A stretch of 64,000 nucleotides of DNA. It comes from Flavobacterium profundi. Its GTDB lineage: Bacteria; Bacteroidota; Bacteroidia; Flavobacteriales; Flavobacteriaceae. The position numbers were made by a program, and so were the translations under genes. The stretch's first letter is position 1; each line of letters starts with the position of its first letter. Shown in pieces: positions 1-8,575 of this stretch. The stretch spans positions 124,001 through 188,000 of the forward strand of contig NZ_VDCZ01000009.1 of assembly GCF_006491645.1 (NCBI RefSeq), given 5' to 3'. A model generated the notes under the pieces. That model had not been told where the DNA came from. It worked only from the letters and a program-made list of their open reading frames with translations, and made no database searches.

Positions 1-507
1 TAAGTTGGAATTCACAATCACATTGGAACTAATAACCGAATTGGGAACCACAATTCTATTGTTTTCAATATCTCTGAGAACCACTTGTCTTAAATTAATT
101 TCTTCCACAATACCCGTATAGGTATCATTAAAGGTAATTCGATCGTTCAACTTAAAAGGTTTGAACAAAACAATTAAAAAACCGCTCATAATATTACTTA
201 AGGCTTGTTGGGATGCCAAACCCGCAATAAGGGATAAAATTCCTGCTCCTGCTAATATCGAATGGCCTAAAATTTTCATTTCAGGTATTTGTACCAAAGC
301 AAAGGAAATTCCAATAATAAAAATAATAGCAGTGATTAATTTGGTCGCAAAAAGATAACTCGTAGGATCGATATGCTTGGTTGCAATCAGCCGATTGATT
401 TTTCTTCGCGATATAAACTTAAATAATAAGGCAAAACAAGTGGTTAAACCCACAATAATTCCAATAATTACTAGGGTTTTAAAATCCGAAAAGAGGGATT
501 GTATCAT
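1..507 (-). CDS. MscS-family mechanosensitive ion channel (N-terminal part, cut by window edge)
   Basis: The minus strand is open from an ATG at 507 to the window edge (169 codons), so the 3' end is missing. Two hydrophobic helices are followed by a Gly/Ala-rich pore-type helix (motif LAGAGILSLIAGLASQQALS) and then a beta domain with FKPFKLNDRI, TGIVEEINLRQ and VVPNSV. These are the hallmarks of MscS: TM3 and the start of the cytoplasmic beta domain. It should sit in the inner membrane and release ions under osmotic downshock. An in-frame TTG lies 30 nt upstream of the chosen ATG. The N-terminus is short, so this is a minimal MscS type. Confidence 0.88.
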   Translation of the reverse strand, partial: MIQSLFSDFKTLVIIGIIVGLTTCFALLFKFISRRKINRLIATKHIDPTSYLFATKLITAIIFIIGISFALVQIPEMKILGHSILAGAGILSLIAGLASQQALSNIMSGFLIVLFKPFKLNDRITFNDTYTGIVEEINLRQVVLRDIENNRIVVPNSVISSNVIVNSNL

Positions 508-683
508 AAGTGCTGGTACCAATAGTTGTATGTTCAATTTAATAAACGATTACTTGTATTCATCTTTACTTTCAAAGATAATCGTTTTAGTCTTTCTTAC
601 AAAGTAAAGAGAAGTAATATCAAAAAGGATGGTTTAGTTTACTAAATGTATCGAATTAAAGGATTTTAAGACACGATTTATTT

Positions 684-1316
684 TTATTTTGCCTTAGTAA
701 GCGCCATTTTAACTGCAAGTCCCGTTAAGACCGAAGCCATAAACCATTTTTGAAGGCGTAACCAAATTGGTTTTTTAGCAAACCAATTTGCCATTTTTGC
801 AGCAGAAATGACAATCAAAAAATTGATACTGAAACTTATTATGATCTGAACGATTCCTAATTGAAAACTCTGACTTAAGATGGAACCGTATTCAGGTTTT
901 ATAAATTGAGGAAAAAAAGAAAGGTAAAAGACCGCCATTTTAGGATTCAAAACATTGGTCATAAGTCCCATTTGAAATAATTGTAGGGGTTTGTCTGATT
1001 TCAATTTTGAGTTAGGTTCAAACATTTTACTACCCGATTTTACAGATTGATAAGCTAAATAGAGTAGATAAACTACACCAAGAATCTTAATTATTGTAAA
1101 AACATAAGGAATAGCAAAAAAGATAGCCGTTAATCCAAAAGATACCATAAAAATATGAAATAAAAAACCACAAATTACTCCCATAAGCGAAATAATGCCA
1201 GCATTTCTGCCTTGAGATAAGGATCTGGAAAGTAAGTAAATCATGTTTGGGCCAGGTGTAAGTACCATTAGTAAGGCAGCAAATCCGAATAAAAGTAAGT
1301 CGCTAAAAGGGATCAT
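684..1316 (-). CDS. LysE/RhtB-family amino acid exporter
   Basis: A 210-residue, very hydrophobic protein with about six membrane segments, which is the usual LysE/RhtB length. The N-terminal motif PGPNMIYLLSRSLSQGRNAG is the family signature near helix 1/2 and is followed by a Gly-rich second helix. Members export amino acids or homoserine-type compounds with proton motive force. The substrate cannot be read from the sequence. It has its own spacer on both sides and is probably monocistronic. The start ATG at 1316 is the only one that keeps the first membrane segment intact. Confidence 0.88.
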   Translation of the reverse strand: MIPFSDLLLFGFAALLMVLTPGPNMIYLLSRSLSQGRNAGIISLMGVICGFLFHIFMVSFGLTAIFFAIPYVFTIIKILGVVYLLYLAYQSVKSGSKMFEPNSKLKSDKPLQLFQMGLMTNVLNPKMAVFYLSFFPQFIKPEYGSILSQSFQLGIVQIIISFSINFLIVISAAKMANWFAKKPIWLRLQKWFMASVLTGLAVKMALTKAK

Positions 1317-1394
1317 GTTTGTGAGTTTAGGTTTGACTATTTAATTCCTACTATTCTTTTATAAAACACCATAATTTTGGTAAAGCTTACTCTT

Positions 1395-1838
1395 TTAAGA
1401 AGTTTGCTTAATACCATCTTGAATGGCTGTTTTAAGTACCTCCAAATTTATATCTTGAAGTTTTTTAAATTTAATACAATAACCCGTTATAGTGGCTTTA
1501 CCTAGAGTGTTTTTGTAAGTTTCAGCTAAATATTTTTTGTCTTCAAGTCCCATAATGTAAACGGAAATTCCAGTAGAGTTTGCACTAATTCCAGCTTGGT
1601 AAAAATCTTTGGTTGTACCATTCGCATAGTGTATCGTTAAATGTCCGTAACCAATATTAGGATTCGTAACGATTTTCCCTGTTGCATCTTTTCCATCTAA
1701 AAACCATAATGAACTGTCTTTTGGAAAAACGTGTAGTATGTTTTCGTGCAAAATTACCATATCATCCCGTTTGGTTTCCGGTAAAGAAGCTAAATATTCT
1801 TTGATTTGATTGGTAACTGTCATTTTTGAAGCATCCAA
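1395..1838 (-). CDS. DUF1801 domain protein
   Basis: 147 residues with a YdhG/DUF1801-like pattern: an N-terminal EYLASLPETKRDD segment, a central GYGHLTIHYANGT strand pair, and a C-terminal GYCIKFKKLQDINLEVLKTA segment typical of this alpha/beta fold. The molecular function of the family is not established. No signal peptide is visible, so it should be cytoplasmic. A second ATG five codons in (MTVTNQ) is an alternative start. It ends 13 bp from the start-side neighbourhood of the next minus-strand gene, whose stop lies at 1851. Confidence 0.7.
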   Translation of the reverse strand: MDASKMTVTNQIKEYLASLPETKRDDMVILHENILHVFPKDSSLWFLDGKDATGKIVTNPNIGYGHLTIHYANGTTKDFYQAGISANSTGISVYIMGLEDKKYLAETYKNTLGKATITGYCIKFKKLQDINLEVLKTAIQDGIKQTS

Positions 1839-1850
1839 TAATTGTTTGTT

Positions 1851-2693
1851 TTATTCTTCTGATTGATTTGAGAGCATTTTTTCCCAAGCTTCCATAGTCA
1901 TTACCACAAATTGATCCGATTTACAATCCCATAGGGAAACATATTTTTTTGAAATGACAATATTAGACTCCCAATCCGTAAATTTTTCATACAACATCGT
2001 GGTACAAATATCTGTGGCGGTCATTATTTCTAAATATTCAGGTAAATGGGTATGCATAGCTGCTGTTGTTTTACTATTTGCATCACCATTAAAATTTTCA
2101 TACTCAAGACGAATCATACCTGCATGAAGCTTTGTTGTTTTTTTAAAAGTACCTTTTTTATCAAAAATTAATAAATAATCATTTCCAAAAATAACCACAC
2201 CATTCTTTGTTGATCCTGTTAAAACATATACTTTTTTTTCTCCATTACTAATAAGTGGCACTAAATTAAAATTGGTGTCTGGATAATATTTAAAAATGGT
2301 ATCTGAATTAATGGCAACTAAAGCATTTTTTCGAAGGGTATATAAATCCTGTTCCAAAGATGTAAAACCTCTTTCTACTAAATCAAGATTTGCATTTTTA
2401 ACAGCAAATGTCTTATCAAAGGTAATGGTTCCTATGACTTTCGGTTTTTCATCTTTTGAAAAGAAAATACATTTGGTTACTTCCTTATCTGAATAAGAAA
2501 AATAACCACCCATAGATTCTCTTGTAGGATAATTCTCCATAAAAATATCAGTACCATACCATGATGCCATTTCAGATTCATAGAGTTTTTTACCTTCCAT
2601 GAGCGTTGCGTCTCTAAGTTTATCAATCTTACTTTGTGAAAAAGAGTATATACTAGTTAGTAGTAAAAAGGAAGTGTAGAATAGTTTTTTCAT
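1851..2693 (-). CDS. Secreted protein of unknown function
   Basis: 280 residues. The first 19 (MKKLFYTSFLLLTSIYSFS) form a typical signal peptide ending before Gln, as in many flavobacterial exported proteins. No lipobox cysteine and no C-terminal sorting domain are seen. The body is a mixture of beta strands and charged loops, with no motif I recognise. It lies just upstream of the DUF1801 gene with a 12 bp gap, so the two may be cotranscribed. The function is unknown. Confidence 0.7.
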   Translation of the reverse strand: MKKLFYTSFLLLTSIYSFSQSKIDKLRDATLMEGKKLYESEMASWYGTDIFMENYPTRESMGGYFSYSDKEVTKCIFFSKDEKPKVIGTITFDKTFAVKNANLDLVERGFTSLEQDLYTLRKNALVAINSDTIFKYYPDTNFNLVPLISNGEKKVYVLTGSTKNGVVIFGNDYLLIFDKKGTFKKTTKLHAGMIRLEYENFNGDANSKTTAAMHTHLPEYLEIMTATDICTTMLYEKFTDWESNIVISKKYVSLWDCKSDQFVVMTMEAWEKMLSNQSEE

Positions 2694-2887
2694 GGGAAGT
2701 AGGTTCTTTATTTTTTAATATTGATTCTTTACTAAAAATAAAAAGTTGTTAATTGATCTATTTTATAGTTAACTTATGCGTTAGTTTTTTTAATTTTTTA
2801 TTAATCTTAATAAACTTTATCAAGTGTATAGATTTTCAAATATAAACTATTTTTAATAGTCAGAAATGAATAAGCAACCTTAAAAAA

Positions 2888-3041
2888 CTAAAAAGAATCC
2901 CAATCTATTCCAGTTTCTAGAACTTCTTTTGGAGGTATCATTTGAAAAGTTCTAATAAGTACTTCTTTTTTCTTTGAAATCGGTACATGCTATTAAATGA
3001 AGGATCAAAATTAGTATAACAAATACAGTTCTATTTTTCAT
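2888..3041 (-). pseudogene. Small lipoprotein gene broken by a one-base frameshift in an A run
   Basis: From the ATG at 3041 the minus strand encodes a short signal peptide with a clear lipobox (HLIAC), followed by TDFKEK, and stops after 29 codons. Removing one A from the run of six A after the codon for Glu joins this frame to a second one that reads IRTFQMIPPKEVLETGIDWD and ends with TAG at 2888, giving a coherent lipoprotein of about 50 residues. This fits a recent frameshift, a homopolymer sequencing error or transcriptional slippage. The rest of the 2694-3060 gap shows no other gene. Confidence 0.5.
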
Positions 3042-3060
3042 TTTAACATATGAGTTTTAT

Positions 3061-4182
3061 CTATTTTAAAAGTTTCACGATTGCTTTATTTTCTCTTGAT
3101 TCAGCTAAAGATAGAGCAGTATAACCTTCAGCTTGTATGCTTTTATCAGCTCCATGTTCTAACAATAGGACTACTATTTCTTCATGTCCCATTTCGGCTG
3201 CTCTATGTAGCGCTGTAAACCCTCTATTATCTTTTGCATTTACTTCAGCATTTGCATCTAATAATGTCATTGTATGTTTTATTTTATTAGATTGTACTGC
3301 ATTCATAATAGGTGTTGCACCTTGTATGGATCTAACATTTGGATCAGCTCCCAATTCTAATAATTTTTGTATGACTTCTATACGTTCTGATGCAATAGCC
3401 CAATGTAACGTAGCTAATCCGTCTCCAGCTAAAGAATTAATATGAATTCCATTATTGACTTGATTTTCAATTTCTTCTAAATTGGATTGAGCTACTGCAA
3501 TATGTAACAAAGAATGCGTACGTAGTGCACTGTTAGTTTGAGCTATAAAATTATCATCGAATATGCCCAAGTTAGCCATATTTCCGTAACTAGAAAACGC
3601 CCAGTATCCAGCATTCTTAGTATTATTAATTAATGTTTTTGGTAAAGGAGCAGGAACAACTTCTCCTATAGAGTGACTTATAAGAAGAAAATTTAAAAAG
3701 GAATTGGTAAATGCACTGGTTTCATCCTCAGTAAATTCTCCTGTAATATTTTCAATAATCAACTGGTTCTTTGCTTGTGAAGTTTTAGCAATTACGAATA
3801 CTTCTCTGAGCCAACTACGTACAAATATCAAATATTCACCATCATAATAAATGGCCCATTTATGCTCCATAGTATTAGGTGTAAATAATACTCCTGGAGC
3901 TAGGTAGCCATCAATTGTAAAAGTTAGATTGGATGCAATAGTTCTATCACTTTCAGGTTTTATATCCCAAAAATTTCTTCCATTTTCTGTACCATAAGAC
4001 ACCGCGTTTTTTGCCATTTGTTGATTTTGAGAAGTAGAAATCATGGTTTGACTTATGGGTCTTAAATCTAGCAATTTAACATTCCATGGATTTTCAGAAG
4101 CAGCAATCCAAGGTAAATCATTTTCAGAAGTGTCGGTTTGTTGTTTTTTATTATTGCTAAAAAATTTTTTAAAAAATGACAT
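3061..4182 (-). CDS. Ankyrin-repeat protein with an unknown N-terminal domain
   Basis: 373 residues. The last ~150 contain about four ankyrin repeats, seen as HSLLHIAVAQSNLEEIENQV, TLHWAIASERIEVIQKLLELG, ATPIMNAVQSNKIKHTMTLL and TALHRAAEMGHEEIVVLLLEHG, and the final repeat is partial. The first ~220 residues form a beta-rich domain with DGYLAPGVLF and DGEYLIFVRSW that I do not recognise. No signal peptide is present, so it is probably cytosolic and binds a protein partner. It is separated by 41 bp from the next minus-strand gene, so both could be in one transcript. Confidence 0.82.
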   Translation of the reverse strand: MSFFKKFFSNNKKQQTDTSENDLPWIAASENPWNVKLLDLRPISQTMISTSQNQQMAKNAVSYGTENGRNFWDIKPESDRTIASNLTFTIDGYLAPGVLFTPNTMEHKWAIYYDGEYLIFVRSWLREVFVIAKTSQAKNQLIIENITGEFTEDETSAFTNSFLNFLLISHSIGEVVPAPLPKTLINNTKNAGYWAFSSYGNMANLGIFDDNFIAQTNSALRTHSLLHIAVAQSNLEEIENQVNNGIHINSLAGDGLATLHWAIASERIEVIQKLLELGADPNVRSIQGATPIMNAVQSNKIKHTMTLLDANAEVNAKDNRGFTALHRAAEMGHEEIVVLLLEHGADKSIQAEGYTALSLAESRENKAIVKLLK

Positions 4183-4223
4183 ATGTTCTAATTTTTAATA
4201 ATTCGTATTTACTCCATTCTATT

Positions 4224-4565
4224 TTAAAAATCACTCACTTCTAGGTTTTTAAATAAAGCTTGAAATAAATCAAGTGCTTCGAGTTTTGGTTTTAAATCGG
4301 CTGAAGTTATTATTCTAATATGAATCATATCATTTCCTTCTTCACCATCATAAGCAAGTGACAGGCTTATATTTTTTAATTTTCCATTTAATTGATAAGT
4401 TGTCCATAGGCCTTTTTCATCATTTGTTCCTCTAATTTCTTGCTTTAGATACTCTATTTCTTCTAAGGTAAGCTTACTTTCAACTAACGCAGAAAGCATA
4501 GTAATAATAGCAATCAATTTATTACTCAAAAACCAAAATCGGTACTCAATTTCTGTATCAGTCAT
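4224..4565 (-). CDS. Small cytoplasmic protein of unknown function
   Basis: 113 residues with no signal peptide. The N-terminal half is helical (LSNKLIAIITMLSALVESKLT, EEIEYLKQEI). The C-terminal half is a predicted beta hairpin set (NISLSLAYDGEEGNDMIHIRI). I do not recognise the family. The size and the close packing with the neighbouring gene (17 bp gap) resemble small accessory or immunity-type proteins, but that is only an impression. Confidence 0.6.
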   Translation of the reverse strand: MTDTEIEYRFWFLSNKLIAIITMLSALVESKLTLEEIEYLKQEIRGTNDEKGLWTTYQLNGKLKNISLSLAYDGEEGNDMIHIRIITSADLKPKLEALDLFQALFKNLEVSDF

Positions 4566-4582
4566 TTCAATATTTTTTAATT

Positions 4583-4957
4583 TTAATTTTCTAATTCCGA
4601 AAATAACTGTTTGTTTGTGGGTTGTATGTCTGTCAATTCATAGCGTTTTCTGTCCAATTCCTTACATTCAATCAGACTCAAGTAAACGTTTACCACTTTT
4701 CGATCAATCCAAATTTTTCCGCCACCGTTTTTATGTCTGTCTGAACCATCTTTTTTAACTCCTGAAACCCAGTATTCATCTCCATTTTCCATATCATAAT
4801 AATTACCTGCAATTCCACGGCCCTTTGAACTTTTAAGTGCTTTGCCATTAAAATAAATGGTTCGTCCCGATTTTGAAAACTCTACCATTCCAATCCAAGC
4901 GGGACCATTGTTAGCATAACCACTTTTGAGTTCGATATATTTTAATTCAGATTTCAT
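4583..4957 (-). CDS. Conserved hypothetical protein, start corrected to 4957
   Basis: 124 residues from the ATG at 4957. A longer reading starting at 4999 adds 14 residues that come from the end of an upstream decayed gene, so the internal ATG (MKSELKYIELK) is the better start. It overlaps the TGA of that remnant in an ATGA arrangement. Motifs are NGPAWIGMVEFSKSGRTIYF, GNYYDMENGDEYWVSGVKK and HKNGGGKIWIDRKVV. This resembles a small protein seen widely in Bacteroidota whose database names are unreliable. I know of no verified function. Confidence 0.72.
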   Translation of the reverse strand: MKSELKYIELKSGYANNGPAWIGMVEFSKSGRTIYFNGKALKSSKGRGIAGNYYDMENGDEYWVSGVKKDGSDRHKNGGGKIWIDRKVVNVYLSLIECKELDRKRYELTDIQPTNKQLFSELEN

Positions 4958-5178
4958 TTTTTTGAGCCTATTTTTCCAATAGTGAAATTGGGTTTCCAAT
5001 CTTTTAAAGCATCAATTTTAGCTTCAGTTATACGTTCCATTACAATTCCCAAATTTGAAGAAGCTACATTACATCTTCTGCCCACATCAATTTCTTTAAT
5101 TTTTTACTCCAATAATTGTTCGTTACAACCAAATAGATATAGTCTCCAATAGTAATTTCACGTTCTAAAACAATTTAA
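4954..5178 (-). pseudogene. C-terminal remnant of a decayed gene
   Basis: On the minus strand one frame reads TIGDYIYLVVTNNYWSKK and then breaks. A second frame continues as EIDVGRRCNVASSNLGIVM, ERITEAKIDALKDWKPNF and TIGKIGSKK, ending in a TGA at 4954-4956. Together they look like the tail of one protein interrupted by a frameshift near 5085 and lacking its start. The TGA overlaps the ATG of the following gene, which suggests the two were once translationally coupled. I do not recognise the family. Confidence 0.5.
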
Positions 5179-5190
5179 TAAAAACAATTC

Positions 5191-5691
5191 TTATTCATCA
5201 TCAATTTTCAATAAATTATTCGTTCTAAAATCTATTAAACTTCCCTTTTTAGTAGCATAATTGCCTCTTATAGTTGTTGTTTTATGGGTTGTAAGGTTGG
5301 TTATTTTGATTCCAATTTCGGATGTGTCTTCAACAGCATAATAAGTGTCATAGATTACATATTGATAATTACCATTGGTAAAAGTAACATAATTTAAATC
5401 CATTCCTTCATTTTGAATACCACCTCCACGTGAATAATACGAGTAGGTAAATTTACTCCAACTTTCCTTGGTTGTATTGGGATACTCCAATTCAATAATA
5501 GTGGCTGTACCAAAGCGATAGATGAGGTATTGATTGTTTTTATCTTTCGCCAAAACAAGCTTTTTGCCTTTTTGAGTTTCAAAACTGTAGACTAATACTT
5601 CATTGGGTAAAATATAGTTTTGTGCAAAAAGAAGCGAAGACGAAAACAGCAGAAGTAAAGTAATTAAAAAGGTATGTTTCTTTGGATTCAT
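5191..5691 (-). CDS. Secreted protein of unknown function
   Basis: 166 residues with a strong signal peptide (KHTFLITLLLLFSSSLLFAQ), cut before or after the AQ. The mature part is beta-rich with many Tyr and Thr (WSKFTYSYYSRGGGIQNEG, YQYVIYDTYYAVEDTSEIG) and no catalytic motif I recognise. It should be periplasmic or exported. It is followed downstream by the gene remnant at 4954-5178 and preceded by another small exported protein, all on one strand. Confidence 0.68.
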   Translation of the reverse strand: MNPKKHTFLITLLLLFSSSLLFAQNYILPNEVLVYSFETQKGKKLVLAKDKNNQYLIYRFGTATIIELEYPNTTKESWSKFTYSYYSRGGGIQNEGMDLNYVTFTNGNYQYVIYDTYYAVEDTSEIGIKITNLTTHKTTTIRGNYATKKGSLIDFRTNNLLKIDDE

Positions 5692-5742
5692 AAATTAGAT
5701 TTATAGTGAAATTGGATTTTTGGATTGCATTACTTCTATGAG

Positions 5743-6129
5743 TTATTTTTTTAAATACAACGCTTCAGCTTCTTTTCGACTTCTTTCAAAGATATCAGTT
5801 CCAAATTTTTTAAATACGATTTCTTTCATAGTTTTTGAATAACATTGCGAGTATTCTGTAATTACACAACTCCCATTTCGAGTAATTATACCATATTTTT
5901 TTTCACGATACTCATTTATAAATTTGTCTAATTCTGGATTGGTTTCAAAAATAAGCCCATATGACAAACACTCATAAATTCCCTTTTCAGCGTCAATTTT
6001 TGCATCTTCAACACCTTTTTCACAAGTTATTAATGTCCAAACAAGTGAATCCTTTTTAGTTTCATGCTTTTCTTGAGCATTAACGAATCCAAGTGATATT
6101 AGAAATAGGAAGGTTAAAAAAGTTTTCAT
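5743..6129 (-). CDS. Small secreted protein of unknown function
   Basis: 128 residues with a signal peptide (MKTFLTFLFLISLGFVNAQ). The mature part has three cysteines (TCEKGVED, YECLSYG, GSCVITEYSQCYS) in a mixed helical and charged sequence, so a disulfide is possible. No family is recognised. The 120 bp gap upstream contains a degraded copy (about 6204-6230) of the segment found in the centre of several attC-like elements further right, so it may be an old cassette. Confidence 0.62.
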   Translation of the reverse strand: MKTFLTFLFLISLGFVNAQEKHETKKDSLVWTLITCEKGVEDAKIDAEKGIYECLSYGLIFETNPELDKFINEYREKKYGIITRNGSCVITEYSQCYSKTMKEIVFKKFGTDIFERSRKEAEALYLKK

Positions 6130-6249
6130 TAGGTATGTTATGTAATTTTATTTGAAACGGTAGGATGTATTTATTTCATCCGTTCAGCTTTAAATCTCAG
6201 GTTAGTTAAAGATATAATTTCTTGCGAAATACTTACTACCAACTCATTT

Positions 6250-6798
6250 TTATTTATCAAACAGCCCACGTGCAGTGAATACTCCTTTTTTCTTTTCGTT
6301 AAACAACTTTTCAATGCTTTCACCATGGCTTCCTTTCCAAGTTCCGTTTTTTGTTTTTAGCACAGGATCAAATTGGTATTTCTGATGATAGAAATATCCT
6401 TTTTCCTTGTTTAAAGAAAGGTATAAGAGTACGTAGTCATAGTTTTCAAATCTAGGTCGTCCAGAATGATCATAAGCCATAAATTCAATAGTGTCAGTTT
6501 TTAAGTCATTAAATACATTTTGCACCACCTTGTATTTATTTTTAAAACCATAATCCATAACATAGGATGCCTTTCGTATGGTATCTCCAGTGATTGAGTC
6601 TATTTCAATTTCCGTATTATTTTCATTGGGATCAAACTCCTTTACAGCAATTTTCTCTCCAATAAAAGCATAAAGATTGACAGAATCATCGTTTTGTTGA
6701 AACTCAGATTTTTCTAACTTTTGATTCGATTTACAACTCATCAGAAGGAGTAAGATTCCGAGAACGGTATAGGTATGATTCGTATTTTTAAATGTCAT
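6250..6798 (-). CDS. Lipoprotein of unknown function
   Basis: 182 residues. The N-terminus has a hydrophobic stretch ending in LLLLMSC, a good lipobox with Cys at about position 22, so the protein should be lipidated and attached to a membrane. The mature part is charged and Tyr-rich (NYDYVLLYLSLNKEKGYFYH) with no recognised domain. It sits at the distal end of the cassette array and may be the cargo of a decayed cassette, because a remnant of the conserved attC core lies just downstream. Confidence 0.65.
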   Translation of the reverse strand: MTFKNTNHTYTVLGILLLLMSCKSNQKLEKSEFQQNDDSVNLYAFIGEKIAVKEFDPNENNTEIEIDSITGDTIRKASYVMDYGFKNKYKVVQNVFNDLKTDTIEFMAYDHSGRPRFENYDYVLLYLSLNKEKGYFYHQKYQFDPVLKTKNGTWKGSHGESIEKLFNEKKKGVFTARGLFDK

Positions 6799-6873
6799 GA
6801 AATTATTTAGAGGGTTAGTAATAGGGAAATTAGTATTACTTATTGAAACAAAACGCTGTTGTAAGCTGTTTTT

Positions 6874-7302
6874 TTATTCAAAGACTATTTCACATTCACT
6901 ATCAAATATTTTTGAATTTCTACATCTCAAAAGTATTTTTTCGCTATTTTTTAGCTGAATTATTATTTGACAATTTTCCTCATTTGGTTCGCAATAAATT
7001 TTAGATATTTCCTTGTTTTTTATATTAAATTTGTTTGAATAATCCTTCAATATAAAGTCTTCATCATCTTCAATATTTTCCAAATCTAAATAATTTATTG
7101 TTTCAGTATCTTCCCAAAATCCGGCTCCAGAATCAAGAAAATATTTTTGCCAATTCTTTTCATAAATTTTCAGATAAACAAATATTACAGATTTGTCTTT
7201 TAAATTTTCACAAATTAATATTTTATCTATTTTGTAATTTTCAAAACCCTCAACTATAAAATTGCGAAGAAAATAAAATTGATTTTCTAATTCTTCATTC
7301 AT
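6874..7302 (-). CDS. Cassette-borne acidic protein of unknown function
   Basis: 142 residues, very acidic, with no signal peptide. It has a helical N-terminus (NQFYFLRNFIVEGFENYK) and a beta-rich remainder with three cysteines (KIYCEPNEENCQI, LRCRNSK). No family is recognised. Its cassette boundaries are CAGCTTACAAC on the stop side (6858-6868) and CAGCATTTAAC on the start side (7350-7360), matching at 8 of 11 positions, so the cassette is probably intact but somewhat diverged. Confidence 0.62.
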   Translation of the reverse strand: MNEELENQFYFLRNFIVEGFENYKIDKILICENLKDKSVIFVYLKIYEKNWQKYFLDSGAGFWEDTETINYLDLENIEDDEDFILKDYSNKFNIKNKEISKIYCEPNEENCQIIIQLKNSEKILLRCRNSKIFDSECEIVFE

Positions 7303-7349
7303 ATTTTTATTTCTATTTCTATTTATCTCAGTGTTCTGTCGCTCTAAAA

Positions 7350-7520
7350 CAGCATTTAACCGTTCGCGCCTATAAGTAGTGGCGATAAACCAAAAACTCT
7401 CAATAACAAATATAAACTTATTTTAGAAAATTGGGAGACACGGGCACAAAGTGCGAACTGGCGTAAGTGAAATTCCGAATACAAGCCAAGCCAATGTTAA
7501 AAACCATTATTGTGGTGCGT
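7350..7520 (-). repeat. attC-like recombination site, cassette 7544 / cassette 6874 junction
   Basis: The GTTAAATGCTG box at 7350-7360 is the boundary of the 6874 cassette. The distal part (7444-7505) shares the segment CACAAAGTGCGAACTG..GAAATTCCGAATAC with the site at 10189-10359. An inner AAC box lies in GCCAATGTTAAAAACC (7489-7505). The two sites therefore belong to one sub-family of attC-like elements. The arms are less clearly paired here than at 9587. Confidence 0.55.
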
Positions 7521-7543
7521 TTTTAATTAGTTAAATTTTAATT

Positions 7544-7960
7544 TTATTTTTCCCATAAATCTGAAATTTTGTCAACTGGTATATAATTCCACCAACTATA
7601 ATTTACAAATTTTTCTTCAATTTTTAATGTATTGTTTTGTTCATTTATTAATTCAAAAGGATATTCCGCAATCATACTATATTTTGGATTCTCTTTGTCA
7701 TAAACAATAACAACTAATTTTTCTTTAGAATATTTACCTCCTTGTCTACCTTGAAATATAATATCGTTAACTTGATATTCGTATCTTGAATATTGGTAGT
7801 TATTTTTTCCAGATTGAAAATTAGCTACTATTTTTCCATAAGTATATCCTGTGTTTTTTTTAAGTCCACTAAAAGTCGAATAATTCCAAGCGAATATACC
7901 TCCGTATATCAATAAAATTCCGATTATGATTAAATATAAATTTCGTTTTTTATTACTCAT
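7544..7960 (-). CDS. Membrane-anchored DUF3592-like protein
   Basis: 138 residues with one N-terminal membrane helix (LYLIIIGILLIYGGIFAW). The soluble part has the pattern GKIVANFQSG.. YEYQVNDIIFQGRQGG.. VIVYDKENPKYSMI, which resembles DUF3592-type small membrane proteins (a Tyr-rich beta sandwich with a VxYdpxNP motif). No function is established. It is the single gene of its cassette. The start-side box of this cassette appears deleted when compared with the related element at 13675. Confidence 0.6.
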   Translation of the reverse strand: MSNKKRNLYLIIIGILLIYGGIFAWNYSTFSGLKKNTGYTYGKIVANFQSGKNNYQYSRYEYQVNDIIFQGRQGGKYSKEKLVVIVYDKENPKYSMIAEYPFELINEQNNTLKIEEKFVNYSWWNYIPVDKISDLWEK

Positions 7961-7972
7961 TTCTAAAATGCG

Positions 7973-8131
7973 CTACTTTATAAAGCCAATCTATCCATTT
8001 TGGGAGGTATGTGCAAATCTTTGTTGTGCTTTTATTGTATTTCAAATATAACGTTACTAATTGCTACTTACAATAGGTGAAATTACTTAGCTGAGTGGAG
8101 AAGCCATTTCTCAAAACCACTGTTATTTGCC
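7973..8131 (-). repeat. attC-like site upstream of 7544 / end of the 8133 cassette
   Basis: The block CTACTTTATAAAGCCAATCT and the following ~100 bp closely match the right halves of the elements at 12620, 13675 and 20031. The stop-side box of the 8133 cassette is GGCAAATAAC (8122-8131 read on the minus strand), matching that cassette's start-side box GGCAGATAAC at 9 of 10 positions. A short hairpin formed by GAGAA and TTCTC lies next to the box. Confidence 0.6.
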
Positions 8132-8132
8132 G

Positions 8133-8543
8133 TTAATAATTAGTTTTTTTTAAATCTAAAAATGGTACTAGAATATTTTCATGAAATATCCTCATTTTGC
8201 CAGTTTTTTTATCAATTGATACCGCTTTCAAAGCTATTGAATCTCTTTCTTTTAAATCTAATTTTGAATATTCAAAACCTACGATGTAATCTGTATCCTG
8301 TTTTTTGAAATAGACAGCTTTTGAATTTAATCGTCCCTTGCGCTTTTTTAATATTTCATCAAGATTGTCTGGGTCAACAATATCCACATTAAATTGTTTT
8401 TTGTCAAACTTAAACTCTTCGTTTGTGTACCCATTTTGTTTTATATAGTTTTCTGCTTTTTCAATGATTTTCTTTTCTTTGGTCGTTTGAGAAAACCCCA
8501 AATTTAAATTTAAAGTAAGTAGCAATAAGAAAATTTTTTTCAT
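8133..8543 (-). CDS. Small secreted protein of unknown function, cassette cargo
   Basis: 136 residues starting with a signal peptide (MKKIFLLLLTLNLNLGFSQ). The mature part is highly charged with many Lys and Asp (IIEKAENYIKQNGYTNEEF, LDEILKKRKGRLNSKAVYF) and ends in a short hydrophobic strand. No family is recognised. It is alone between its two boundary boxes (8122-8131 and 8576-8585), so it forms a complete one-gene cassette of about 460 bp. Confidence 0.66.
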   Translation of the reverse strand: MKKIFLLLLTLNLNLGFSQTTKEKKIIEKAENYIKQNGYTNEEFKFDKKQFNVDIVDPDNLDEILKKRKGRLNSKAVYFKKQDTDYIVGFEYSKLDLKERDSIALKAVSIDKKTGKMRIFHENILVPFLDLKKTNY

Positions 8544-8575
8544 CTAAGTTGAGTTTACGTCGAGTTTTGTTTAAT

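Noticed and set aside
161..607. Plus-strand frames of 65 and 76 codons at the left edge
   Set aside because: They lie in antisense to the MscS channel, which has clear family motifs on the minus strand.
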